DNA from: DATAPE01 sp036265345
GTDB lineage: Bacteria > Actinomycetota > CADDZG01 > WHSQ01
DNA: 7,631 bases
NCBI GenBank assembly: GCA_036265345.1
Contig: DATAPE010000092.1
Location: 1-7,631 of the forward strand
Direction of reading: 5' to 3'
In this document: piece after piece, positions 1 to 5,582 of the stretch
Numbering within the stretch: position 1 is the stretch's first letter
Layout: the number at the start of each line of letters is the position of its first letter
Translations under genes and position numbers: made by a program
Notes under the pieces: generated by a model
Databases searched by the model: none
Told to the model about the DNA's origin: nothing
The model's input: the letters and a program-made list of their open reading frames with translations, nothing else

Positions 1-7
1 TAGCCAT
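1..7 (-). CDS. 5' end of a gene leaving the window (first two codons)
   Basis: An ATG on the minus strand (bases 7-5) follows a good Shine-Dalgarno sequence, AGGAG at 19-15, with 7 nt between. Only Met-Ala and one further base are inside the window, so nothing can be said from its own sequence. It starts 13 nt after the stop of the RHH regulator and is very likely co-transcribed with it. In many actinobacteria this type of HicB-like regulator is followed by a DUF4097 beta-repeat protein. That is my recollection of the family's context and is not visible here. Confidence 0.55.
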
Positions 8-14
8 CAGCTCT

Positions 15-19
15 CTCCT
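15..19 (-). promoter_or_regulatory. Shine-Dalgarno site of the truncated downstream gene
   Basis: AGGAG on the minus strand ends 7 nt before the ATG at 7-5. It lies just past the RHH stop codon (23-21). It is the main evidence that a second gene of the operon starts at position 7. Confidence 0.55.
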
Positions 20-20
20 C

Positions 21-458
21 TCATCCTTGTGCGAAGCCCCGTAGCCGTTGTCCCGACGGGCGTCGCTCGACCGATCTGGCGATGGTTCGAATCAGCCATG
101 CATTTACCGAGATGCCTTCGCTTGCGGCGGCCGCCTCGGCGAGCTCCTTGAGCCGTTCCGGAAGTCGCAGGCTGATCCGCGCGGTGAGGTCGTCATCCGG
201 CGGGGCGCTCTCGCCAGGTTCCGCGGTGAAAACGAGCTGCACCTCGCGACCGGCCAGGCGCACCTCGACGTGCCCCGAGCCGATCTGGCCGCTGAGGTCC
301 AGCGCGGCCTCGTTCAGGAGGTCGAGGACACGGAGCTGCAGTGAGGCCTCGAGCGCGCCGGCCAGGAGACGGGCGGCGTCCTTGAGCTCCGGGCCCCCCA
401 GGGCGGCGCTGGCTTCGATATCGCTGCGGAGAGCTTCGAGGTACGGGCGTAAGTCCAT
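21..458 (-). CDS. HicB-like ribbon-helix-helix regulator
   Basis: A 145-residue protein with a C-terminal ribbon-helix-helix DNA-binding domain at about residues 93-130. The strand reads ARISLRLP, helix A follows at about 100-113, and helix B carries the typical GISVNAWLIR turn (115-124). The N-terminal half has a helical part (1-55) and a strand-rich part (57-79), which may serve dimerisation or ligand sensing. RHH proteins bind DNA as dimers through the beta ribbon and usually repress their own operon. Homologues are often labelled HicB family antitoxin, but no HicA-like toxin is visible, so an antitoxin role is unsupported. There is no Shine-Dalgarno before the ATG, and a -10 element 7 nt upstream suggests a leaderless mRNA. 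Another gene starts 13 nt downstream. Family assignment is confident; target and effector are unknown. Confidence 0.85.
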   Translation of the reverse strand: MDLRPYLEALRSDIEASAALGGPELKDAARLLAGALEASLQLRVLDLLNEAALDLSGQIGSGHVEVRLAGREVQLVFTAEPGESAPPDDDLTARISLRLPERLKELAEAAAASEGISVNAWLIRTIARSVERRPSGQRLRGFAQG

Positions 459-465
459 AGACAGC

Positions 466-493
466 AGTATGACATCATCTTGACATCAGTCAA
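466..493 (-). promoter_or_regulatory. Promoter of the RHH operon, probably leaderless
   Basis: On the minus strand, TTGACT (493-488) and CATACT (471-466) are separated by 16 bp and resemble -35 and -10 elements. A second, perfect TTGACA lies at 500-495 but is too far from the -10. The -10 ends exactly 7 nt before the ATG at 458, so transcription should begin at or next to the start codon. On the plus strand a perfect TTGACA at 480-485 could serve the divergent aldo/keto reductase gene, but no good -10 follows it. Confidence 0.5.
470..488. repeat. Operator-like direct repeats TGACATCA
   Basis: TGACATCA occurs at 470-477 and again at 481-488, an 11-bp period that puts both copies on one face of the helix. 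The second copy is also part of a 14-bp inverted repeat, TTGAC-ATCA-GTCAA (480-493), and a TTGACA on the other strand (500-495) adds a further half-site. The repeats lie on the -10 and spacer of the RHH promoter. Short repeats at about one helical turn are the usual target of RHH dimers, so autoregulation is the simplest reading (inference). Confidence 0.5.
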
Positions 494-540
494 GTGTCAA
501 TGTTGGCGTCACCGGGCCTTGGGGCATCATTCCGGGCGGA

Positions 541-548
541 AAAGGAGG
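541..548 (+). promoter_or_regulatory. Shine-Dalgarno site of the aldo/keto reductase gene
   Basis: AAAGGAGG ends 4 nt before the ATG at 553. It is the strongest conventional ribosome-binding site on the plus strand and fixes that start. Confidence 0.75.
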
Positions 549-552
549 CCAG

Positions 553-1347
553 ATGGAGGAGCGGAAGCTAGGCGAGCGGGGGCCGAAGGTCCCGGTGGTC
601 GGGCTGGGAACGTGGCAGACGTTCGACGTCCGCACCTCGGGCGAGCCCGCGGCGGCCCAAGTGGTCACTGCGATGTTCGAGGCAGGGACCCGGCTGGTGG
701 ATTCGTCACCGATGTACGGGCGGTCCCAGGGCGTGCTCAGCCGTGCCCTGGGCGAGCGCCGCGCCGAGGCGGTCGTGGCGACCAAGATCTGGACGAGCTC
801 GCTCGACGAAGGGCACGCTCAGTTCGAGGAACAGCTTGGTCTCTACGGAGGGGTGGTCGACCTCGAGCAGATCCACAACCTGGTCGCGTGGAAAGACCAT
901 CTGCGGTGGATGGAGAAGGAGCGCGACGCCGGCCGGATCAAGTGGGTCGGGGCGACGCATTACAGCCCGTCGGCTTTTCGTGAGCTCGAGAGCGTGATGC
1001 GGACCGGCCGGCTCGACTGCATCCAGATCCCCTTCAACCCGCGCGAGCGGGAGGTGGAGGCGCGCATCCTTCCGCTCGCTGAGGAGCTGGGCTTGGGAGT
1101 GCTCGCGATGCGTCCTCTGGGGGCGGGCCGTCTAACGCGCACGACGCCCGACCTCACCGGATTGGACGTGGGTTCGTGGCCCCAGGCGTTGCTCAACTGG
1201 TGTCTGTCCGACCCCCGGATAACCGTCGCCATCCCCGCCACCTCGGAGCGGTCGCACGCGGAGATGAACGCTGCCGTCGGCGATCAGCCGCGACTCAACC
1301 CGGAGCAGCGCGAGCGTGTGGCACGACTCGCAACGTCCGGAAGATGA
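553..1347 (+). CDS. Aldo/keto reductase
   Basis: A 264-residue (alpha/beta)8-barrel NAD(P)H-dependent oxidoreductase of the AKR superfamily, which reduces carbonyl substrates in the cytoplasm. The catalytic tetrad is visible: Asp50 and Tyr55 in VDSSPMYG, Lys78 in VATKIW, and His108 in QIHNL. The N-terminal GLGTW strand (residues 17-21) and the C-terminal cofactor phosphate-binding segment AIPATSERSHAEMN (226-239) are also typical. The length is somewhat short for the family (often 270-330), mainly because the loops between barrel elements are compact. A strong Shine-Dalgarno supports the start. The stop overlaps the next gene's ATG in an ATGA arrangement, so translation of the two is probably coupled. 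The substrate cannot be told from sequence. Family assignment is very secure. Confidence 0.93.
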   Translation: MEERKLGERGPKVPVVGLGTWQTFDVRTSGEPAAAQVVTAMFEAGTRLVDSSPMYGRSQGVLSRALGERRAEAVVATKIWTSSLDEGHAQFEEQLGLYGGVVDLEQIHNLVAWKDHLRWMEKERDAGRIKWVGATHYSPSAFRELESVMRTGRLDCIQIPFNPREREVEARILPLAEELGLGVLAMRPLGAGRLTRTTPDLTGLDVGSWPQALLNWCLSDPRITVAIPATSERSHAEMNAAVGDQPRLNPEQRERVARLATSGR

Positions 1348-1865
1348 AAGTCCATGTCGTCGGCCTGCCCAGCTCAGGCAAGACGACGCTCGCCAGCGGT
1401 CTGTCGTCATACCTGGGCGTACCGCGTTACGACCTCGATCCGGTCGCGTACGTGGACGACCGGTGGTCCCTGCGTCCCAGCGCGGACCGTGACAAGTTGG
1501 TGGCCGAGATATTGGCGAGTCCCGGATTCGTGACGGAGGGCCACTTCGTCGGGTGGGTGACGCCTTTATGCGCCGCCGCGGACCGCATCGTGTGGCTCGA
1601 TCCGCCTCTTTGGGTTCTTATGTGGCGTCACGTTCGCCGCCACGGCCAGGTGTCCAAGACACAGTGGCTGTTTGCTCGTCTGCGCTTCCAAGTCCTCTGC
1701 TACATCCGTCCGGTAGGAAGGAGCCCAGCAAAAGACGACCCGGACCTTACGCGCTCTGGCATCGGAGTGATGTTGGGGCCGTGGGCCGAGAAGGTGTTGA
1801 GACTTCGCCATCCCGCGTCACTCGCCGAGGTGATTGAGAAACTGCGTCTACACACGGGCGCGTGA
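1344..1865 (+). CDS. Small P-loop NTPase, adenylate kinase/FlaR-like
   Basis: A 173-residue protein with an N-terminal Walker A loop, GLPSSGKT (residues 7-14). Next come LGVPRYDLDPVAY (24-36), a TEGHF segment (64-68) where related proteins have a nucleotide or substrate motif, and a hydrophobic Walker B-like strand RIVWLDPP (81-88). Basic residues at 95-100 (RHVRRH) resemble the helix after the strand in FlaR-like 'topology modulation' proteins of the adenylate kinase clan. The function is probably nucleotide-dependent phosphotransfer, but the substrate is unknown and the FlaR name has little biochemical support. The ATG overlaps the reductase stop by 4 nt, and the P-loop falls exactly where the family starts, so the open frame upstream of 1344 is not coding. 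Gene status is secure, function only at fold level. Confidence 0.83.
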   Translation: MKVHVVGLPSSGKTTLASGLSSYLGVPRYDLDPVAYVDDRWSLRPSADRDKLVAEILASPGFVTEGHFVGWVTPLCAAADRIVWLDPPLWVLMWRHVRRHGQVSKTQWLFARLRFQVLCYIRPVGRSPAKDDPDLTRSGIGVMLGPWAEKVLRLRHPASLAEVIEKLRLHTGA

Positions 1866-1883
1866 TCACAGCGGCCACCCTTG

Positions 1884-1889
1884 TAGATT
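1884..1889 (+). promoter_or_regulatory. Possible -10 element before the PLDc_N gene
   Basis: TAGATT fits the TANNNT pattern and ends 6 nt before the second GTG. No convincing -35 is seen about 17 bp upstream. The gene may instead be read through from the upstream operon. Confidence 0.25.
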
Positions 1890-1892
1890 CGA

Positions 1893-2276
1893 GTGGTGCT
1901 TGCTTTGGGGGTCGTCGAGCTGTTCCTCATCCTCATCCTGGTCGTGCCGTGGATGTGGGTGCTGTACGACGCGCTGCGCTGGGACGGAGCCGCGTGGGCG
2001 GGGGCCGGGAAGAGCAAGGTTCTGTGGGCACTGTTCATCCTTCTGCTCCCTCCCTTCGGGGTGCTCAGCTATCTGATCGCGATCCGGCCGGAGCTGGTGG
2101 CGGCAGCCGAGGTCGGCAGCGGAGGCGCGCCGGCCGTAGCCGTGCGAGATCGGGGGGCCGAGGAGAACCCACTGCTTCTGATGCGGAGGAACACTGTGGT
2201 GGCTATCGGCCTGCTGCTCGCCGCGATCGCGATCGCAGGGATATTGGGAGTGCTGCGGCTGTGGCGGCTGGCCTGA
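1893..2276 (+). CDS. PLDc_N-type small membrane protein
   Basis: A 127-residue integral membrane protein with hydrophobic segments at about 5-25, 43-64 and 101-121. The first two, with WVLYDALRW (22-30) and KVLWALFILLLPPFGVLSYLI (42-62), match the phospholipase D-nuclease N-terminal (PLDc_N) pattern of two helices ending in a Pro-Pro-Gly turn. No phospholipase HKD motif follows, so this is a stand-alone membrane domain and not an enzyme. A linker rich in Ala, Gly and charged residues (68-98) leads to the third helix. Two consecutive GTG codons (1893, 1896) are possible starts. There is no Shine-Dalgarno, but TAGATT at 1884-1889 ends 6 nt before the second GTG, so a leaderless start there is possible. 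The gap to the kinase gene is 27 nt. The gene ends in tandem stops TGA-TAA. Confidence 0.8.
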   Translation: MVLALGVVELFLILILVVPWMWVLYDALRWDGAAWAGAGKSKVLWALFILLLPPFGVLSYLIAIRPELVAAAEVGSGGAPAVAVRDRGAEENPLLLMRRNTVVAIGLLLAAIAIAGILGVLRLWRLA

Positions 2277-2281
2277 TAAGC

Positions 2282-2317
2282 CGGAACCTGCTCGGGGTCT
2301 CTAGCCGGGAGGTTCCG
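2282..2317. terminator. Bidirectional hairpin terminator between convergent genes
   Basis: The arms CGGAACCT (2282-2289) and AGGTTCCG (2310-2317) pair perfectly over 8 bp. After a one-base bulge (G2290) the stem continues as CTCGG (2291-2295) with CCGGG (2305-2309), including one G-T wobble, around a 9-nt loop. The plus-strand gene ends at 2276 and the minus-strand gene at 2301, so the hairpin can serve both. The minus-strand stop codon lies in the loop and its last codons form one arm. There is no T tract on either side, as in the U-less terminators reported in actinobacteria. Confidence 0.65.
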
Positions 2318-3125
2318 CGCCTCCGATTATGGCGGTGGAGCCGGCCCCCGCCCGCAGCTTTGCTGCGGCATCGCCCTTGTTGACCGCCAACGAGAGGTAG
2401 CGATAGGAGTCCTCGATCATCACGAACTCGCCGGCTTCAACATCGCCGAAGCTCGCGCCCAGAGGAACGCTCACCCGGTGACCCTCGACGCGAACCTCGA
2501 GCTTCGCTCCATTGACCAATCCCACCTCTTCGAGCTGCGATTGTTCCAGATCGAATTGAAGGTTGCCGAAGCGGTCGACCTGCAACACTTCGGCGTGAAG
2601 GTGATCGTCATGGATCCAGGCCCGCGGCATCTCCAATCTGACGAGCTTGGCCGGATCCAGCTCCTCGCCCAGTTCTGAGGGATCCACGCCGTTGGCGATA
2701 TGGGCCGCAGCCGGCGCAAAGATGTCCCGGCCCTGGAAGGTTCTCGAGATCGGCGTCAGCAGGAATCTCTCGTCCGTGATCGCAAAGGCGCGACGGATCC
2801 CACCGGACGATTCGACGGCCGGCAGGAGCAGCCCGTTATCCGGGCCCACGAAGACCTCACCCCAGCTCGATTCGACCGCCACCGCGCGCCGTCCCGAACC
2901 CACCCCAGGATCGACTACCGCAAGGTGGATCGAGTCGGGCATAAACGGCATCGATTGCTGCATCACGATGGCGCCGTGGCGGATGTCCTGCCGGAGGATG
3001 TTGTGGTGGATATCGACGATCCTCAACCGAGGAGCGATCGTCAACATCACGCCGTGACAGACGCCCACGAACTCGTCCTCAAGCCCGTAGTCCGATACGA
3101 AAGTGACGATCTCCCGCGGTTTCAT
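2301..3125 (-). CDS. S-adenosylmethionine hydrolase (DUF62 family)
   Basis: A 274-residue protein of the SAM hydroxide adenosyltransferase family, related to fluorinase and chlorinase, which splits SAM to adenosine and methionine using water. The N-terminal domain opens with VTFVSDYGLEDEFVG (7-21), where Asp12 is conserved. It carries VVDPGVGSGRR with Asp72 and Arg79, and FAPAAAHIANG with His142, which fit the Asp-Arg-His triad that positions water in characterised members. VGPDNGLL (93-100) and the C-terminal DRFGNLQFD (184-192) are typical SAM-contacting segments. The C-terminal beta-barrel covers about 175-270. Full length for the family. Nothing visible argues for a halogenase. The start lies 30 nt after the small ribosomal gene, and a TAGACT 7 nt upstream may give it its own leaderless promoter. 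Its role is perhaps control of SAM levels. Confidence 0.92.
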   Translation of the reverse strand: MKPREIVTFVSDYGLEDEFVGVCHGVMLTIAPRLRIVDIHHNILRQDIRHGAIVMQQSMPFMPDSIHLAVVDPGVGSGRRAVAVESSWGEVFVGPDNGLLLPAVESSGGIRRAFAITDERFLLTPISRTFQGRDIFAPAAAHIANGVDPSELGEELDPAKLVRLEMPRAWIHDDHLHAEVLQVDRFGNLQFDLEQSQLEEVGLVNGAKLEVRVEGHRVSVPLGASFGDVEAGEFVMIEDSYRYLSLAVNKGDAAAKLRAGAGSTAIIGGAEPPG

Positions 3126-3132
3126 CGGCCTG

Positions 3133-3138
3133 AGTCTA
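3133..3138 (-). promoter_or_regulatory. -10 element of the SAM hydrolase gene (candidate leaderless promoter)
   Basis: TAGACT on the minus strand ends exactly 7 nt before the ATG at 3125, and no good Shine-Dalgarno is present. No clear -35 is seen. It lies between the stop of the ribosomal protein gene (3156) and this gene, so it would be an internal promoter. Confidence 0.35.
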
Positions 3139-3155
3139 GTGACCTCACGGAGAGA

Positions 3156-3257
3156 CTACTTGCCTTGCTGCCGGCGCTGCCAGCGCGTCTTCTTCAGCAT
3201 CTTCCGGTGCTTCTTCTTGCGCATCTTCTTTCTACGCTTCTTGATCAGCGACGGCAC
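3156..3257 (-). CDS. Small basic ribosomal protein (AURKAIP1/COX24 domain, mycobacterial bS22-like)
   Basis: A 33-codon gene on the minus strand with a GTG start. The product begins (M/V)PSLIKKRRKKM, continues RKKKHRKMLKKTRW and ends QRRQQGK. Over half of its residues are Lys or Arg. It matches, in length and pattern (SxIKKRRKxMxKKKHRKxLxxTRxQRR), the 33-residue protein found in mycobacterial 30S subunits and related to the AURKAIP1/COX24 domain of mitochondrial ribosomes. This mycobacterial bS22 is not the E. coli SRA protein of the same number. The start is supported by GAGGA (3265-3261), 3 nt before the GTG, and by an in-frame TGA at 3272-3270 that rules out a longer frame. An ATG one base upstream is out of frame and stops after four codons. 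The SAM hydrolase gene follows 30 nt later. Confidence 0.9.
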   Translation of the reverse strand: MPSLIKKRRKKMRKKKHRKMLKKTRWQRRQQGK

Positions 3258-3305
3258 ATATCCTCGCTTTCACATTTCGATCCGGCGAAGTCAGTGCCCT
3301 CGCCC

Positions 3306-3324
3306 CCGCGAGCATCCATCGCGG
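3306..3324 (-). terminator. Hairpin upstream of the small ribosomal gene
   Basis: CCGCGA (3306-3311) and TCGCGG (3319-3324) form a perfect 6-bp stem with a 7-nt loop. It could end M20 transcription or form part of the ribosomal gene's leader. There is no T tract. Confidence 0.3.
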
Positions 3325-3361
3325 CCTGTCGTCCTGGGCCCCCCAGTGCCGGAACCTCTAA

Positions 3362-3389
3362 AGGCTCTCTGGAACGGAGAGGGATGCCT
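3362..3389 (-). terminator. Weak hairpin after the M20 peptidase gene
   Basis: CTCTC (3365-3369) pairs with GAGAG (3377-3381) around a 7-nt loop. AGG (3362-3364) and CCT (3387-3389) can extend it across a 5-nt bulge. On the minus strand it is followed by CTTT. It lies about 55 nt downstream of the M20 stop, but its stability is doubtful. Confidence 0.22.
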
Positions 3390-3442
3390 GCCACCCCCAG
3401 CACTCTAAAGCGCAGGTCGCAGAAAGCTCCAGCTAGCAGCCA

Positions 3443-4750
3443 TCAGAGCTCGGCCAGGCGGGAATAGAGCTCCCGCGCCGCCGCCTCTCCGAGTCGGAGA
3501 CTCTCCAACCGGAAACTCTCGTCCGGGCCGTGGATCCCATCACCTGCCAACGCAAAACCGCTGACGATGGCCGGTATGCCTTTGTCCGCGAACGCCGACA
3601 GTACGGGCAGGGAACCTCCGACGCGCGTCAGAGCGGTAGGCCGGCCGCAGACCTTCTCGAGCGCCTCGGCTGCCAGCGTCAGCGCCGGAGTGGCGGGGTC
3701 GAACATCGCGGGCTCGCCGGTCGAGAGCACCGACACATCTACTTCTGCTCCCCCGGGCGCTCCCGCCTGCAGCAGGCGCTTGAATTCTGGAGCTATGGCC
3801 TCGGTGGTTTGACCAGGCGCGAGCCGAACCGAGACCTTGGCCCGCGCGGTGCAAGGCACCATCGTTCGGATCTGACGCGCATCGCCGGCCTCGATGCCGT
3901 GAACGTCGACCGATGCATCCGCCCAATTGCGCTTGTAGTACAGGTCACCCGAAGACTCCGTGAGGGGTTTGCCTCCGACCTCGGCCAGGACCTCATCGCC
4001 CGGGGGGAGGTCGGCCCATGCTGCAATCTCTTCAGGCGTCGGCTCTGTGGCGCCTCCGCGCAATGCGCTGGGGACCAGCCCATCTCTGTCCGGGAGCACT
4101 TGTGCCAGCATCTCGAGCAAGACGTGGGTGGCGTTGAGGATGCTGCCGCCGTACATCCCCGAATGCAGATCCTGCTTGGCAGTCCGAACCTGAACATCCA
4201 TCATCACGATGCCGCGGACGCCCAGGGTCAACGCCGGTGTGCGCGCGTCGAGCATGTCGGAATCGAAAACGATGACGCAGTCGGTCTTGTCTTGGTCCTT
4301 CTCCAACCATCGGTTGACACTGTCGCCCGCGCTTTCTTCCTCTCCCTCGATCAGGATCCTGACGTTTACCGGCAGCGCGCGCTCTCGCGCCAGCTCGCAC
4401 GCGACATATAGCAGCGGATAGAAGTTGCCCTTGTCATCCGAGGTTCCGCGTCCGTATAGGCGATCGCCACGGATCTCCGGCTCGAAGGGCGGCGCGGTCC
4501 ACAACTCGAGCGGGGCGGCCGACTGAACGTCGTAGTGACCGTAGATCATCACCACCGGTGCATCTGCTCGCTGGGCGCGAAGCTGTCCGATCACCAGAGG
4601 GTTCACTTCACCCTCGATCACCTCTGCCGAACCACCCGAATCTCTTACTTTGGCCGCGGCCCACTCTGCGGCTCGAACCAGATCGGCCGGATCCCCGCCG
4701 CCCGATGAGATCGAGGGGATCTTCAGCCATTCGATCAGCTCCTCGAGCAT
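3443..4750 (-). CDS. M20 family metallopeptidase (dipeptidase-like)
   Basis: A 435-residue dizinc exopeptidase, counted from the ATG at 4750. The active site is complete by comparison with carnosinase-type M20 enzymes. YGHYDVQ supplies His72 and Asp74, and GRGTSDDKG supplies the bridging Asp105. EGEEE contains the general base Glu138 and ligand Glu139, DSDM has Asp165, and GIHGPDES gives the last ligand, His407. The dimerisation (lid) domain spans about 180-300 and holds DLHSGMYGG with His196. No signal peptide, so it is cytosolic and probably cleaves di- or tripeptides. The start is uncertain. A perfect 10-nt anti-SD match (4790-4781) sits 8 nt before an in-frame CTG (4777) and beside an in-frame GTG (4786); a CTG start gives an N-terminus reading MSDAGPSERMLEEL. 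It begins about where the PF15698 gene ends (4770), so translation is coupled. Confidence 0.92.
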   Translation of the reverse strand: MLEELIEWLKIPSISSGGGDPADLVRAAEWAAAKVRDSGGSAEVIEGEVNPLVIGQLRAQRADAPVVMIYGHYDVQSAAPLELWTAPPFEPEIRGDRLYGRGTSDDKGNFYPLLYVACELARERALPVNVRILIEGEEESAGDSVNRWLEKDQDKTDCVIVFDSDMLDARTPALTLGVRGIVMMDVQVRTAKQDLHSGMYGGSILNATHVLLEMLAQVLPDRDGLVPSALRGGATEPTPEEIAAWADLPPGDEVLAEVGGKPLTESSGDLYYKRNWADASVDVHGIEAGDARQIRTMVPCTARAKVSVRLAPGQTTEAIAPEFKRLLQAGAPGGAEVDVSVLSTGEPAMFDPATPALTLAAEALEKVCGRPTALTRVGGSLPVLSAFADKGIPAIVSGFALAGDGIHGPDESFRLESLRLGEAAARELYSRLAEL

Positions 4751-4769
4751 CCGTTCCGACGGACCGGCG

Positions 4770-5552
4770 TCACTCAGGCTGATCACCTCCAAGCACCTGC
4801 TCGAATATGCGCCACACCGGCTCGTAGAGGCGCGGGGGCCGGTTGTCGTCCATCGGGATGACGATGACATCCCTGCCCTCCGCCGACGCCACCGCGAGCG
4901 CGAAGTCGTTTATATCCATCACCGCGATCGTTGGGATACCCCGCTCTATCGCGGCTCCCGCGAAACCGTGATCGGCGAATACCATCTCCGGCCACGGCTG
5001 CGCTTCGAGCAGCGCTGCCATCGCGGCCGCCGAATGTGTGTGCAGTAATTGACCCCAATCGGCAAGGCAGCCGACACCGCCGACGTATCGCACCTCTTTA
5101 GCCTTACCGGGAAGCGGCAGTCGCTCCTCCTCGCGCGCCCGCAACAGCTTTCCGCCACTTTGGCGGAATGCATCGGCGACCCGGATGTGATGCTCCAGAA
5201 GTCCTGTGGGGTGGCCGGTCGCTACCAGCAGGGTGCCTCCTCGACGAGCATGCTCTTCCAGCCGGTGCGCCGCCACCAGCACGCCGGCGATCGTCCTGTC
5301 GGGATCGATAATCTCGTCGGCTTCCAGATCGGCGATGTCCGGCGAGGAGCCGGTGATCGCGGCGAGGAATCCCAGTACCTCGCCGGCGGAATATCGCTCG
5401 AGGCCCGTCAACCCAAAGTCGTCTTCGGTTCCACCGTCGAGCAGAGCATGGATCTTCGCGATGTTCTTCGCCCGCCCGTGACTCTGGTGGGGGCCGGTGA
5501 TACCGGCCGAGATCAGTGCCGTCCGCGCGGTCTCCAGGGGCGGCTGTGACAT
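4770..5552 (-). CDS. PF15698-type 'phosphatase' family protein
   Basis: A 260-residue soluble protein that follows, as I recall it, an actinobacterial family labelled 'phosphatase' (PF15698). Shared landmarks are the short helical N-terminus, EIIDPDRT (80-87), the ATGHPTGLL segment (111-119), HTHS (171-174), VFADHGFAG (191-199), a following MDINDFAL (212-219) and the VIPMDDN segment (231-237). The invariant His and Asp in these motifs would suit metal binding, but the enzymatic label is not supported by any motif I can verify, and I know of no firm biochemistry. The ATG at 5552 is preferred over the open frame up to 5636 because the family starts near there and because TAGGAT ends exactly 7 nt upstream, consistent with leaderless transcription. 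An ATG nine bases earlier (5561) is the alternative. The M20 peptidase follows directly. Confidence 0.85.
   Translation of the reverse strand: MSQPPLETARTALISAGITGPHQSHGRAKNIAKIHALLDGGTEDDFGLTGLERYSAGEVLGFLAAITGSSPDIADLEADEIIDPDRTIAGVLVAAHRLEEHARRGGTLLVATGHPTGLLEHHIRVADAFRQSGGKLLRAREEERLPLPGKAKEVRYVGGVGCLADWGQLLHTHSAAAMAALLEAQPWPEMVFADHGFAGAAIERGIPTIAVMDINDFALAVASAEGRDVIVIPMDDNRPPRLYEPVWRIFEQVLGGDQPE
4781..4790 (-). promoter_or_regulatory. Full-length Shine-Dalgarno inside the end of the PF15698 gene
   Basis: GGAGGTGATC on the minus strand is complementary over 10 nt to the usual 3' end of bacterial 16S rRNA. It lies inside the last codons of the upstream gene (Gly-Gly-Asp-Gln). It is 8 nt before an in-frame CTG (4777-4775) of the M20 gene and 31 nt before its first ATG. 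Confidence 0.6.
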
Positions 5553-5559
5553 GACTCGC

Positions 5560-5565
5560 ATCCTA
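5560..5565 (-). promoter_or_regulatory. -10 element of the PF15698 gene (candidate leaderless promoter)
   Basis: TAGGAT on the minus strand ends exactly 7 nt before the ATG at 5552, with no Shine-Dalgarno between. At 17-bp spacing the -35 would fall on 5588-5583, inside one arm of the inverted repeat at 5583-5606, and it does not resemble TTGACA. Confidence 0.4.
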
Positions 5566-5582
5566 GGGGCAGGTGATGTACC

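Larger units (their letters stand above)
3258..3442. other. Intergenic leader between M20 peptidase and small ribosomal gene
   Basis: This 185-bp gap has no credible gene. It should hold the end of the M20 transcript and the promoter or leader of the ribosomal gene, both on the minus strand. It contains two imperfect or short hairpins, listed separately, but no clear -35/-10 pair. CTGACT at about 3291-3286 on the minus strand is a weak -35 candidate without a good -10. Confidence 0.5.

Noticed and set aside
84..93. GGTTCGAATC, identical to a typical tRNA T-loop
   Set aside because: It lies inside the RHH helix codons, and no acceptor stem, anticodon arm or D arm can be drawn around it.
21..458. 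Toxin-antitoxin module
   Set aside because: The RHH protein resembles HicB antitoxins, but no HicA-like toxin is next to it within the window; only seven bases of the downstream gene are visible.
1176..1343. N-terminal extension of the P-loop protein
   Set aside because: It overlaps the reductase C-terminus, and the Walker A loop sits correctly when the ATG at 1344 is used.
2700..3467. Open frame of 255 codons on the plus strand
   Set aside because: It is antisense to the SAM hydrolase and the small ribosomal gene, and its product is low-complexity and Arg/Pro-rich without family features.
3530..4411. Open frame of 293 codons on the plus strand
   Set aside because: It is antisense to the complete M20 peptidase, has no recognisable domain and is a by-product of high GC.
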